Below, one piece after another: positions 6,680 through 14,148 of a stretch of 64,000 nucleotides of DNA. Source of the stretch: Planctomycetaceae bacterium (lineage in GTDB: Bacteria > Planctomycetota > Phycisphaerae > UBA1845 > UTPLA1); NCBI GenBank assembly GCA_011525745.1, contig WYBU01000137.1:1-64000 (forward strand), in the 5' to 3' direction. The stretch's first letter is position 1; every line of letters starts with the position of its first letter. The position numbers were made by a program, and so were the translations under genes. The notes beneath the pieces are model-generated. The model was given only the letters and a program-made list of their open reading frames with translations. It was not told the origin of the DNA and searched no databases.

Positions 6680-7348
6680 TCAGGCGGGCTTCAGGCGGGT
6701 TGTACCCTTGCTGTCGCCGGGCACAATCATCGTCCCCCAGGCCGCGCAGCCGCGGAAGATGTCGGGCAGTCTGCTTTCGTCAGTACCAGCTTCAGCCAGA
6801 ATCGTACCGTTCCCTACGTCGGGCGTGCCGTTTTCCCATGCTTCCCACAAAACTTTGACGCAAGGGGCCTGCAACGCCGTGAACGAATAAGCAGTGCCGT
6901 ACCAGTGAACCGAGCGAAAATCCGGGGAATGCCGTGCCGAGGGCATCGCCGCCATCGCGCTCGCCTGCCCCGCCTGCCCGCCGCCGTCAGCGGCGTAGGG
7001 CCGCAATCTCACAATCGCTTCATTCAGTTCGCGCCACTCATCCGAGCCAAACGCCCCCACGTCGCCGGGCCAGTCGCGCCGCACGCGCTCCGCCAGCGCG
7101 TCCAGCGCCGCGCATGCAGCGCGAACGCACGCCGTCGCGTCGCCGCCAAGCCGGGCCGCGTGCAATATCGCCGCGTCGCAAAGCGTGGCGGGAATTTGCG
7201 CCGCCGCGCAAAGCTCGTTGTATTTCGCTATCGCCTGCTCGCGCACCGCATCATCGGCCGCCAGGCCGCCGCGAAGCTCGGACGCATCAATCAGCCGGTC
7301 CCGTGAATCAATCAACTTAATTACTACAGAATGTATCGCTTGTGACAT
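6680..7348 (-). CDS. hypothetical element protein with planctomycete-type C-terminal domain
   Basis: This 222-residue protein starts with helices (IHSVVIKLIDSRDRLIDASELRGG) and has an Ala-rich central region. Its C-terminal 70 residues begin SPDFRSVHWYGTAYSFT, continue with VKVLWEAWENGTPDVG and close with FRGCAAWGTMIVPG. I remember this tail as recurring in hypothetical proteins of planctomycete mobile DNA, where it looks like a small winged-helix module; no function is established to my knowledge. It lies upstream of the phased CGTTGTA repeats and downstream of a strong terminator, so it may begin its own transcript. Confidence 0.65.
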   Translation of the reverse strand: MSQAIHSVVIKLIDSRDRLIDASELRGGLAADDAVREQAIAKYNELCAAAQIPATLCDAAILHAARLGGDATACVRAACAALDALAERVRRDWPGDVGAFGSDEWRELNEAIVRLRPYAADGGGQAGQASAMAAMPSARHSPDFRSVHWYGTAYSFTALQAPCVKVLWEAWENGTPDVGNGTILAEAGTDESRLPDIFRGCAAWGTMIVPGDSKGTTRLKPA

Positions 7349-7480
7349 GCTACACCTGTGCGGGCCGGGCCGACGCGACAGTCGGCCAGGTGTTGAACCG
7401 CCTGCCGCGTCAACCTTCCGGCGGGTTGCAAATCCGCCGTTCCCGCTGAAAGTCTACCGCCCCGCCGCCCCGCCGCCAAC

Positions 7481-7523
7481 AAAAAACCCGCGACATGGAG
7501 CAACACGCTCCGCGCCGCGGGTT
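7481..7523 (-). terminator. rho-independent terminator after the small terminase gene
   Basis: Reading the minus strand, AACCCGCG (7523-7516) pairs with CGCGGGTT (7492-7485), an inner stem GGAGC/GCTCC extends it, and a run of six T follows (7486-7481). It lies 12 bases after the stop of the gene at 7535 and separates the terminase part of the element from the regulatory and replication part. Confidence 0.85.
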
Positions 7524-7534
7524 GCTCTACGTCA

Positions 7535-7954
7535 TTACCGCACAAAAAACGGCGGCGCCTCATCCGCCGGGGCCGCGTTGCCGAGCCGCAACCGCCCCGC
7601 GGGCGTCAAACCTATTGCGAGTGAAAATATCCGCAATTGCCGCGTAAGGTCCGACACAATCTTCGCTTCGGGCACGCGCTCGCCGTGCTCGCGCACGTGA
7701 CGTACCGCGCGAATCAGCCGCGCCCACGTAAGCGCGTACACACTCAAAACAGCACGGTCGGCAAGCGTTAGGTCGCCGCGTTGCTCAAGTTCATCCGCCG
7801 CATCCCCCCACGCCGCCAGCGCGTCGGCGTCGTCCGTAACTTCCGCCGGCGGGTCCGGTCGGCCACGCGGAAAATGAAAAGCCGGCCGTGGTCGCCTGCC
7901 GCTGCGGTCGGCCTTGAGCCACGTGGGCAGCGGCGGAGGTCCTCTTAATCCCAT
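7535..7954 (-). CDS. terS: P27-family phage terminase small subunit
   Basis: A 139-residue protein with the layout of P27-type small terminases: MGLRGPPPLPTWLKA at the N-terminus, then a Pro-rich segment, AAWGDAADELEQRGDLTLAD, the helix AVLSVYALTWARLIRAVRHV, a short variable region, and a final helix with the family-typical GLTPAGRLRLG. Small terminases recognise the packaging site and hand the DNA to the large subunit. The large subunit, portal and capsid genes are absent, as in satellites that redirect a helper phage's packaging. It ends just before a strong terminator. Identity of the family is fairly sure; the hijacking role is inference from context. Confidence 0.82.
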   Translation of the reverse strand: MGLRGPPPLPTWLKADRSGRRPRPAFHFPRGRPDPPAEVTDDADALAAWGDAADELEQRGDLTLADRAVLSVYALTWARLIRAVRHVREHGERVPEAKIVSDLTRQLRIFSLAIGLTPAGRLRLGNAAPADEAPPFFVR

Positions 7955-8051
7955 GTTTCACCCTTTCTGTTCAAAACCACCGAGTTTATTTGCGCGGGGT
8001 GGGTGCGGTCCCCCGCCCCGCCGTTTTATAGAAATTCGACCCCCCTCCCCC

Positions 8052-8414
8052 CTAGGGCCGTCCTTCCAATTCCCGAATCCTGCGCTCCCGCCATGCCGGG
8101 TCCGCCGCTTTCAACGTGCAGCGCGTCAGAACCGGCACGCGGCCGGTGCGAACCTGCGCACCGCTCACGCCGCCGGCGTCGAACGCCGCACGCTGAATCC
8201 GCCGCACTTCATCCCATTGCAACGCCGTGTATCCTTCACGCGTCACGTCCGCAAGGAATCGAACGATGGCGCGCTCATTCGTGCCGCATCGCCGCGCGAC
8301 ATCAGCAACGGGAATCTTTTTGTCGAGAATCAGCGCGGCAGTCATTCGCGCCGCGTCCCGCAGCATCGCCGCCCGATGCGACGATGAAGCAAAAACCGCT
8401 CGCTCAACTTGCAT
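8052..8414 (-). CDS. small HTH-like hypothetical protein of the element
   Basis: From the ATG at 8414, preceded by AGGCGGTG, the product is 120 residues. The middle segment LDKKIPVADVARRCGTNERA resembles a helix-turn-helix, and VRFLADVTREGYTALQW follows it. The C-terminus is basic and charged. I cannot name a family. It lies between the coiled-coil gene and the terminase gene, so a role in packaging or in late regulation of the element is possible but unproven. About 100 bases of GC-rich dyad sequence separate it from terS. Confidence 0.6.
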   Translation of the reverse strand: MQVERAVFASSSHRAAMLRDAARMTAALILDKKIPVADVARRCGTNERAIVRFLADVTREGYTALQWDEVRRIQRAAFDAGGVSGAQVRTGRVPVLTRCTLKAADPAWRERRIRELEGRP

Positions 8415-8458
8415 GGTTTCACCGCCTTTCATCCCGATTATACCCACCAATTCGGATA

Positions 8459-9190
8459 TCAAACGTCGAAACCCTGCCGCCGCACATGCTCAAGAAACAG
8501 CGCTGAAACCGTCGGGTTCACAACATCGCCCGTCGCCGTGCGTTCCACCTGCGTGCCGCGAAGCTCGTACGGAACCAAAACATTGCCCAGCGTGTCGTCC
8601 GCAACCCGGTAGCCGCTCAACTCGAAAGCCGAGCGCAAGCGCGACAGCAAAGGGTCAATCCGCTGGCAAACTTTGATGGCCATGCACAACACTTCAACCG
8701 CCGCCGCAAACGTCGGCCGCACCGCCGCCGCCGCGTCGCCGCTTTCCGCCAGCACAGCGCGGCGCAGCGTTTCCCGTTCCCGCGTAATTGCCCGGTCCAG
8801 CACCTTGCAAGCGTGCTCCACATCGGCGAGTTCATCCCGCTTCGCGCGCAAGCTCTTCATCGCTTGCGCCGGGTCGGCGCCGTCGGCCACGGCGTCCGCC
8901 TGTGCGTCGAGGTCGCGCGCCCGGGCTTCGGCGTCCGTGATTTCCCCCCGCAGCGTATCCGCCTTCCGGCGTGCGTCGGACAGTTTCTCGCCGAGCGCCG
9001 CCAGCCGTTCGCGTGCCGCCAGCGTCGCCGGGCTTTGGGGTTCCGGCACGCGGCATCCCCAGTCGATGCGCGCCGCCGCATCCGTCAGCCGCGTCAGCAG
9101 CGTGGCCAGTTCGGCCGCCGGGTCGTCCGTCGCCGCCGCCTCGTCCGTCGCCGGGGTCATGCGTTGCGTCTTCGTCTTCGTCGCCATCAT
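8459..9190 (-). CDS. coiled-coil hypothetical protein of the element
   Basis: A 243-residue protein. An acidic Ala/Asp/Thr-rich N-terminus (residues 10-35) leads into a long heptad-like helix from about 60 to 150 (LAARERLAALGEKLSDARRK, then further Arg/Glu/Leu/Ala repeats), and a compact C-terminal domain containing AAAVEVLCMAIKVCQRIDPLL and a final GFDV. The build recalls scaffold or structural accessory proteins of phages but no motif proves it. AAAGGCAGG precedes the ATG at 9190. It is the first gene of the element's transcript as read from the right end. Confidence 0.62.
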   Translation of the reverse strand: MMATKTKTQRMTPATDEAAATDDPAAELATLLTRLTDAAARIDWGCRVPEPQSPATLAARERLAALGEKLSDARRKADTLRGEITDAEARARDLDAQADAVADGADPAQAMKSLRAKRDELADVEHACKVLDRAITRERETLRRAVLAESGDAAAAVRPTFAAAVEVLCMAIKVCQRIDPLLSRLRSAFELSGYRVADDTLGNVLVPYELRGTQVERTATGDVVNPTVSALFLEHVRRQGFDV

Positions 9191-9382
9191 TCATCCTGCC
9201 TTTCATCGTTCGCCGGCCGCCAATTCAGCCGGGTTGTTAGCGTTAACAAAGTCCCCGCCGCCGTGCAGCGCCGCCGGCGGCGGGGCAACCGCCCGCACGG
9301 TGCGGGCCGGGTTGTTCTCAATCCCCCCGCCGAGCCGGGGCCAGGCACGGCCGCCGGCCGGCGGGTCGGTGCACCCCCTGCT

Positions 9383-9658
9383 TTATCCCTTTCCCGCCGC
9401 CCGCGCCATCGCCAGGGCCGCCGCGCGAATCGCCGCCGGCAGGCTCGGCCAGCGTTCAGCAAGCTCCGCAAGCTCCCCGTCAAGCTCGCGCAAGGCCGCC
9501 ACGATGCCCGCCATGTCGGGGCCGGACGTGGCGTCGCCGGAATCGCCGCTTGCGGCATCGGCCGATGGGCCATCCGGTAAAGCGTTCCGGTAAACAGGGT
9601 CGGCGGGTTGCTTGTAAGTCTTTGCAGCTTCGTTACTTGCAATCGGGGGTTCACTAGC
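9383..9658 (-). other. alternative integrase C-terminal tail when the element is circular
   Basis: Reading out of the right core on the minus strand in the same frame as int, 91 codons stay open: ASEPPIASNEAAKTYKQPAD follows the shared GRRDSNPQRLAWK, and the frame stops at 9383. When the ends join in the excised circle, int would continue into this segment in place of its nine host-derived residues. A shorter independent frame from an ATG at 9514 (43 residues, starting MAGIVAALRELDGELAEL) is also possible. No other gene is visible between 9191 and 9658. Confidence 0.6.
9574..9594. repeat. candidate right-arm integrase binding repeats
   Basis: CCGGTAAA occurs at 9574-9581 and 9587-9594, 13 bp apart and 65 bp inside the right core. 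The same octamer is paired near the left core at 2461-2480. Matched pairs at both ends fit arm-type sites. Confidence 0.5.
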
Positions 9659-9701
9659 CTTCCAAGCTAGACGTTGAGGGTTCGAGTCCCTTCGCCCGCT
9701 G
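9659..9701 (+). repeat. right attachment core (attR), 43-bp direct repeat
   Basis: A perfect copy of 2267-2309. Here the anticodon stem CTAGC/GCTAG is complete, but no D arm or matching 5' acceptor strand precedes it, so this is not a functional tRNA. The remaining stretch to 9835 holds no gene. Confidence 0.85.
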
Positions 9702-9835
9702 TCACTTCGCACAAGGCCATGCGCCGATGCTTGCCGCCAAGACTTGGGAGCATCCCCGTGCGCCGCGTCATCTACACGGTCGGCATGAGCCTCGACGGCT
9801 GAATCGCCGGGCGGGGGGAAAGGCAACGCTTCGTA

Positions 9836-11209
9836 CTACGACCGCAATCCGTATTTCTTGATCTTGTTGTAGACCGTCACTCGGTCGACCTTCAGGATTT
9901 CGGCGGTTTCCGTCACGTTCCCGCCGGTGCGCTCCAGGACCGCGGCGATGTGGCGCCGTTCGAGTTCTTCCAGCGAGTCGCCGCCGCCGGCCGTGCCCTT
10001 GACCTGCGTGCGCACGGGGAGGTCGGCCGGGCGAATCATCGGCGGCGTGCCCACGACCATGGCGCGTTCGATGGCATTGGCCAGTTCGCGCACGTTTCCG
10101 GGCCAGTCGTAGTCGACCAGGATGCGGACGGCTTCCGGACTGATGTCGGTGATTCGCTTGCCCATCTGGGCCGCGAATCGCCGCACGAAATGCCTCGCCA
10201 GGAGCGGGATGTCGCCGCGGCGGGCGCGAAGCGGCGGCGCCTCGATCGTGAAGACGTTGATTCGGTAGAAGAAGTCTTCGCGAAACCGCCCTTCACGGAC
10301 GGCCTTTTCCAGGTCTTCGTTCGTCGCGCAGATCACGCGGAAGTTCACCTTGATCGAGCGCGAGCCGCCGATGCGCGTGAACTCCTTGGAGTCGAGCACG
10401 CGCAGCAGGTCAATCTGCATCTGCGCGGATATCGCGCCGACCTCGTCGAGAAAAAGCGTGCCGCCGTCGGCCATTTCGAGCCGGCCCGTGCGGCGCTCGT
10501 GCGCGCTGGTGAACGCGCCTTTTTCGTGGCCGAACAGTTCGCTTTCCAGCAGGTTTTCCGGAAAGGCCCCGCAATTGACCGGAACGATGGGGCAGTATCG
10601 CCGGTGGCTGTTGGCGTGGATGGCGCGGGCGATCAGCTCTTTGCCGGTGCCGCTCTCCCCGAGGATCAGCACGGTGGCGTCGGTCTGGGCCACGTGCTGA
10701 ATGAGGGTGAGGACGCGGCGCATGGCGTCGCTCTCTCCGACGATGGTGTCGATGTCCACGAGCTTGTTGATGGTCTCGCGGAGCTGCGTGTTTTCGCGGC
10801 TCAGGCGGCGCTGTTCGAGCGCGCGGCGGACTAAGTGGCTCAGCTCGTCCGGGTCGATCGGTTTCGTGACGTAGTCGAAGGCGCCCTGTTTGAGCGCCTG
10901 CACGGCGGTTTCGACGGTGGCGAACGCGGTGATGATGATTACGGTGATCGTCGGGTCGATGGCGTTGACGCGGGCCTGCAGCTCGATGCCGTCCATGCCC
11001 GGCATCTTGATGTCAACCAGGGCCACGTCGATGTGCTTTTCCTGGGCCACGCGCAGCGCATCGGCGGCGGACTCGACGGCGATGACGTCGAACCCGTCCT
11101 TGCGGAACCAGTTGTACAACGAGTCGCGCACGGAGAACTCGTCGTCGACCACGAGAATGCTCGACTGGCTCTGCTCCATGTCGCCTGAACTCCCCGACGT
11201 TGCGGTCAT
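9836..11209 (-). CDS. NtrC-family sigma-54-dependent response regulator
   Basis: A 457-residue three-domain activator. The receiver (about 15-130) carries the phospho-acceptor Asp66 in ALVDIKMPGMDG. The AAA+ domain (about 155-385) has Walker A GESGTGKE at 184-191, the sigma-54 contact loop at 231-236 and Walker B TLFLDEV at 251-257. A Fis-type HTH (ERTGGNVTETAEILKVDR) closes it. The contact loop reads GAFTSA, not the usual GAFTGA; the key Thr is kept. Its start overlaps the stop of the kinase gene by 4 nt, so the two are co-translated. The divergent redox operon with sigma-54 promoter sequences is its probable target. Confidence 0.93.
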   Translation of the reverse strand: MTATSGSSGDMEQSQSSILVVDDEFSVRDSLYNWFRKDGFDVIAVESAADALRVAQEKHIDVALVDIKMPGMDGIELQARVNAIDPTITVIIITAFATVETAVQALKQGAFDYVTKPIDPDELSHLVRRALEQRRLSRENTQLRETINKLVDIDTIVGESDAMRRVLTLIQHVAQTDATVLILGESGTGKELIARAIHANSHRRYCPIVPVNCGAFPENLLESELFGHEKGAFTSAHERRTGRLEMADGGTLFLDEVGAISAQMQIDLLRVLDSKEFTRIGGSRSIKVNFRVICATNEDLEKAVREGRFREDFFYRINVFTIEAPPLRARRGDIPLLARHFVRRFAAQMGKRITDISPEAVRILVDYDWPGNVRELANAIERAMVVGTPPMIRPADLPVRTQVKGTAGGGDSLEELERRHIAAVLERTGGNVTETAEILKVDRVTVYNKIKKYGLRS

Positions 11210-12873
11210 GATGCGTCGCCCCGACTCGGATTGCCCGCGGCGGCGGAAACGGCCGGCGCCGACGCCTCCGCGAGGCGGCCGCCGCGCGGCAGGCCGATTC
11301 TAAACGTCGTGCCGCGGCCCGGCTCGGACTCCACATCAATGGCGCCGCCATGACGATGAACAATGCCATAGACGACGGCCAGGCCCAGGCCCACGCCACT
11401 CTCCTTCTGCTTGGTTGAAAAGAAAGGCTCGAAAATGCGCGGCAGCGCGTCCCGGCTGATGCCCACGCCGGTATCGGTCACTTCAATGCAGACCTGCTCG
11501 GCGTGGACGCGTAATTCCACGGTCAGCTCGCGCGTGCCTTCCGGGCGCGCGTCCATGGCTTCGACCGCGTTGATGAAGAGGGCCAGCAGCGCCTGTTCGA
11601 GCTGGTCGCGGTCGGCCACGACCTCGGGCGCATCGCGCAGGAGTTCCACCCGCAGTCGGACACCCCGAATCTCGAGATGGTGTCTCACGACCATCAGGCT
11701 GTGCTCCACGATCTCATTGAGATTGGCCGGGGCCATGTTCGTACCGGTGCGCCGCGCGAAGATGAGCAGGTTCTTGACAATCTCCCCGCAGCGCCGGCAT
11801 TCGCTTTCCATCACGCTCAGGTAACGATCAAGCTCCTCGCGCACCTCGGGGGTGAGCGGCTGCCGGCCGATCTCGCGTTTCACCAGGCGCGCATAGGTGA
11901 ACACGCCGGCGAGCGGATTGTTCAGTTCATGCGCGACGCTGGCGGAGAGTTTGCCCAGCGACGCCATCTTCTCCATGTGCAGCACATGGTGCTGGGCGCG
12001 GCGCAATTCCTCGGTCTTTTCGGCGACCTTTTCCTCCAGCCGGCGGGACCAGTCGGTGAGGTTTCGGCGAGCCCTGCCGAGGTCCGCGGCCATCGCGTTG
12101 AAGGCCTGGGCGAGTTGTGCCAGCTCGTGCCGGCCGCGCGCGTCGATGCGCGTGTCGAGGTCGCCGCGCGCGATCCTCTGCGTGCCTGCGCGAAGCTGCG
12201 CGACCGGACGGTAGACGATCCGCTGGATGAACAACGCCGCGACGACGCCGATGACCGCCAGGAGCACGACGGTCGTCCAGACAAGCTGTCCCTGGGCGCC
12301 CTGAAGGGTGGCATCCAGCGGCGCCATCGACATGGCGACGTCGAGCACGCCGAGGACCTTCCGGTCGGCGGGGTGGTAGTGGCAGGCCGCGGTCGCGCAG
12401 CGCGATTCGTTCGGAATCACCTTCAATTGGTGCAGGACGTTCGAGCCGCCCGCCGGAATCAAGCTGCTTCGTTCCAGAACAGACGGGGCGTTGAGCTTGT
12501 CGTCGACGTGGCAGGTGCGGCAGGTGTCGGACTTCAGGTCGACCTTGCGGCCGATCTCGTCGCGGTTCGCCGACAGTACGATCACGCCCTCCTTGTTATA
12601 GCAACGGACCGCGGCGATATCGGAACCGTCGACGAGCCGTTCGAACGTCGATTGCACCTGGTCGAGGCGGTTCAGCAGCATGCCATCATGAGTGGCGCGT
12701 TCGATCAGGTCGCCGCAGCGGCGCGCATCGGCACGGACGAATCGCAGAAAATGGTCCTGCGTGGATCGAAAACTCAACACGGCGTGGATGCCCAGGACGA
12801 TGGCAACCGTCAGGCACAGCGGCGCCAACAGCCGGAAACCAATGGACTGAACGAATGCACCGAGTTTTCGCAC
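11206..12873 (-). CDS. membrane histidine kinase with c-haem motif in its sensor
   Basis: From the GTG at 12873 the product is 555 residues. A first membrane helix (about 16-36) precedes a periplasmic sensor (about 37-195) with the c-haem motif CRTCH at 118-122 and a second Cys/His cluster CATAACHYHP at about 159-168. A second membrane helix (about 199-216), HAMP and coiled coil lead to the phospho-acceptor His315 in SVAHELNNPLAG and an ATPase domain with DTGVGIS. Haem or metal sensing of redox state or gas is inferred from the motifs. The longer frame to 13017 would start upstream of the sigma-54 promoter at 12887-12901, so the shorter start is preferred, though the leader would then be almost absent. 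Confidence 0.88.
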   Translation of the reverse strand: MRKLGAFVQSIGFRLLAPLCLTVAIVLGIHAVLSFRSTQDHFLRFVRADARRCGDLIERATHDGMLLNRLDQVQSTFERLVDGSDIAAVRCYNKEGVIVLSANRDEIGRKVDLKSDTCRTCHVDDKLNAPSVLERSSLIPAGGSNVLHQLKVIPNESRCATAACHYHPADRKVLGVLDVAMSMAPLDATLQGAQGQLVWTTVVLLAVIGVVAALFIQRIVYRPVAQLRAGTQRIARGDLDTRIDARGRHELAQLAQAFNAMAADLGRARRNLTDWSRRLEEKVAEKTEELRRAQHHVLHMEKMASLGKLSASVAHELNNPLAGVFTYARLVKREIGRQPLTPEVREELDRYLSVMESECRRCGEIVKNLLIFARRTGTNMAPANLNEIVEHSLMVVRHHLEIRGVRLRVELLRDAPEVVADRDQLEQALLALFINAVEAMDARPEGTRELTVELRVHAEQVCIEVTDTGVGISRDALPRIFEPFFSTKQKESGVGLGLAVVYGIVHRHGGAIDVESEPGRGTTFRIGLPRGGRLAEASAPAVSAAAGNPSRGDAS

Positions 12874-12886
12874 GTTCTGATGTGTC

Positions 12887-12901
12887 GCAAGTCGCGTGCC
12901 A
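12887..12901 (-). promoter_or_regulatory. consensus sigma-54 promoter facing the kinase-regulator pair
   Basis: The minus strand reads TGGCACG-CGAC-TTGC, a full match to the -24/-12 consensus. The predicted transcript start is near 12875, next to the GTG at 12873. This suggests the regulator activates its own operon, but the very short leader is a concern. Confidence 0.6.
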
Positions 12902-13006
12902 TTGATGTTGAAAACCTCAATGGCGCGTTGAAAAAGCCTGCGCCGGCCGGGGCGACCGCCTGGCGAAAGCACGGTCGGCACGCCAGCAGATACTGAGCAC
13001 GGCCGC

Positions 13007-13021
13007 TGGAGCCCCAATTGC
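13007..13021 (+). promoter_or_regulatory. likely sigma-54 promoter facing the redox operon
   Basis: TGGAGCC-CCAA-TTGC keeps the GG and GC elements at the correct 10-base spacing and the full TTGC. The predicted start near 13033 leaves a leader of about 90 nt before the ATG at 13125. It is divergent from the promoter at 12887-12901. Confidence 0.55.
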
Positions 13022-13124
13022 CGTGGTGGATCAGCGGACGGACCCCGGCATTTCCCCCCGGGTCAATCAAGAGCCATGCGGGCGTAAACGCCGAATGGGG
13101 TCGCGAAGCCGGTCGGAGGCAGCC

Positions 13125-13862
13125 ATGACCGTTCACGTCGATACGGGGCCGGCTGAAACGTGCGTGTGGATGGACGCGGGCGTCCTGACGTACAAGCTGT
13201 GCGATCGGGACTTCGACTGCGAGCATTGCCCATTTGACGCCGTGATGCGCGGCGATCGAACGGCGGGCTGCAATCTGACACCGGACCGGTGTACGCGCAG
13301 CGAGGCAGGGATCGAGTTTCCGGCCGATCGCCTTTATGGAGAAGGCCACACGTGGTGTCAAGCGGTGGAGGAGAATTCGGATCATGTCCGTGTGGGGCTT
13401 GACAGTCTCGCCGCGTCGCTCATCGCGGGCGCGGCGCACATTTTCTGGACGCCTGCGCCGGTGATCAACCGGGGAGAAATGGTCTGTGCCATTGAATGGG
13501 AAAGCCGCCTGCTGAATATCGGAAGTCCCGTCGCGGGCAGAATGGTCGCGCGCAATCGGACGCTCGATGACGATCCCACCATCATCCCGGCAGACCCCTA
13601 TGGCCGGGGTTGGATCGCGGAGCTGGCCATTGCGGATGAAGCAGAACTCGCCCGCCTTCTCACGCAACGAGCCGGACAGCAACAGGCGCGGCTCGATCTG
13701 CGGCGACTGCGCCGAATCATCGCCTTCCACATGCTGGCTGACGAATCGGACGACACGCTGACCGGCGCCAACGGCAACATCCCGCTTCTGGAGGCCCGCC
13801 GCATCCTCGACCGGACGGCTTACTTGAATCTCGTTGCCGAAATCCTCCATCTGAGCTGTTGA
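13125..13862 (+). CDS. GcvH-like protein without the lipoyl lysine, redox-operon associated
   Basis: A 245-residue protein. It opens with a cysteine cluster (MDAGVLTYKLCDRDFDCEHC, then further Cys), followed by a glycine-cleavage-H-like barrel: LYGEGHTWCQAVEENSDHVR, VGLDSLAASLIAG, then INRGEMVCAIEWES and GSPVAGRMVARN, and DPYGRGWIAEL. In true GcvH the lipoyl Lys sits two to three residues after a conserved Glu-Ser; here the segment is EWESRLLNIGSP with no Lys. Lipoylation is therefore unlikely. Such proteins are found beside Hmc-type complexes in other anaerobes, where the Cys cluster may bind metal. The start at 13125 follows GGAGGCAGCC. A C-terminal helical tail (about 185-245) is not part of GcvH. 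Confidence 0.8.
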   Translation: MTVHVDTGPAETCVWMDAGVLTYKLCDRDFDCEHCPFDAVMRGDRTAGCNLTPDRCTRSEAGIEFPADRLYGEGHTWCQAVEENSDHVRVGLDSLAASLIAGAAHIFWTPAPVINRGEMVCAIEWESRLLNIGSPVAGRMVARNRTLDDDPTIIPADPYGRGWIAELAIADEAELARLLTQRAGQQQARLDLRRLRRIIAFHMLADESDDTLTGANGNIPLLEARRILDRTAYLNLVAEILHLSC

Positions 13863-14148
13863 TCGATTGCGATGCTTGGCCGCTCGGGCACTCGATTGCT
13901 CGACGTGGGGCAGTACGTCCTATCACGGCGGCGGCGGCGGACGCGCCAAGGAATTCAGCGCGTGCGCCGAATTTCTCATCGGCGAAACCGGCCGCCATGT
14001 TCGTTTTATATTTGTAACATTTTCACAGGTCGTGTATTCACAAGCCGTTACATGAGCGCCGCGCGCCGACTTTCGGTTGGTGCGCCCATTGCTGAACAGG
14101 AACGGCGGACGAGTGGAACCGCGACGCGGAAGCGTAAGGGGGTTTCCC
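13863..14148. promoter_or_regulatory. intergenic region with a weaker sigma-54 motif and AT-rich dyad
   Basis: GG at 13886-13887 and GC at 13898-13899 are spaced by 10 bases and end in TTGC, a partial -24/-12 match on the plus strand. Further on, an AT-rich stretch (14003-14020) holds TGTAAC at 14013-14018, with the inverse GTTACA at 14047-14052. This could be an internal start for the membrane-complex genes. Confidence 0.35.

Larger units (their letters stand above)
2267..9701. mobile_element. integrated phage-satellite-like element in a tRNA-Gly gene
   Basis: Perfect 43-bp direct repeats at 2267-2309 and 9659-9701, both the 3' half of a tRNA-Gly(TCC) gene, bound a 7.39-kb unit. Every gene inside is on the minus strand. 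In order of transcription they are: coiled-coil protein, small HTH-like protein, P27-type small terminase subunit, hypothetical, two excisionase-like HTH proteins, PD-(D/E)xK-like protein, hypothetical, prim-pol, Cro-like regulator and tyrosine integrase next to the left core. A small terminase subunit without large terminase, portal, capsid or tail genes, together with its own replication and integration genes, is the known signature of phage-inducible chromosomal islands and related satellites. A defective prophage remnant is the main alternative. The boundaries are firm; the satellite identity is inference. Confidence 0.75.

Noticed and set aside
9187-9654. 155-codon minus-strand frame
   Set aside because: Arg/Pro-rich composition and overlap with the other frame that continues the integrase tail make it a shadow.
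9659-9701. Intact tRNA-Gly gene
   Set aside because: Only the 3' half is present; no D arm or 5' acceptor strand precedes it.
13125-13862. Functional glycine cleavage H protein
   Set aside because: The lipoyl lysine is absent and no gcvT or gcvP is nearby.
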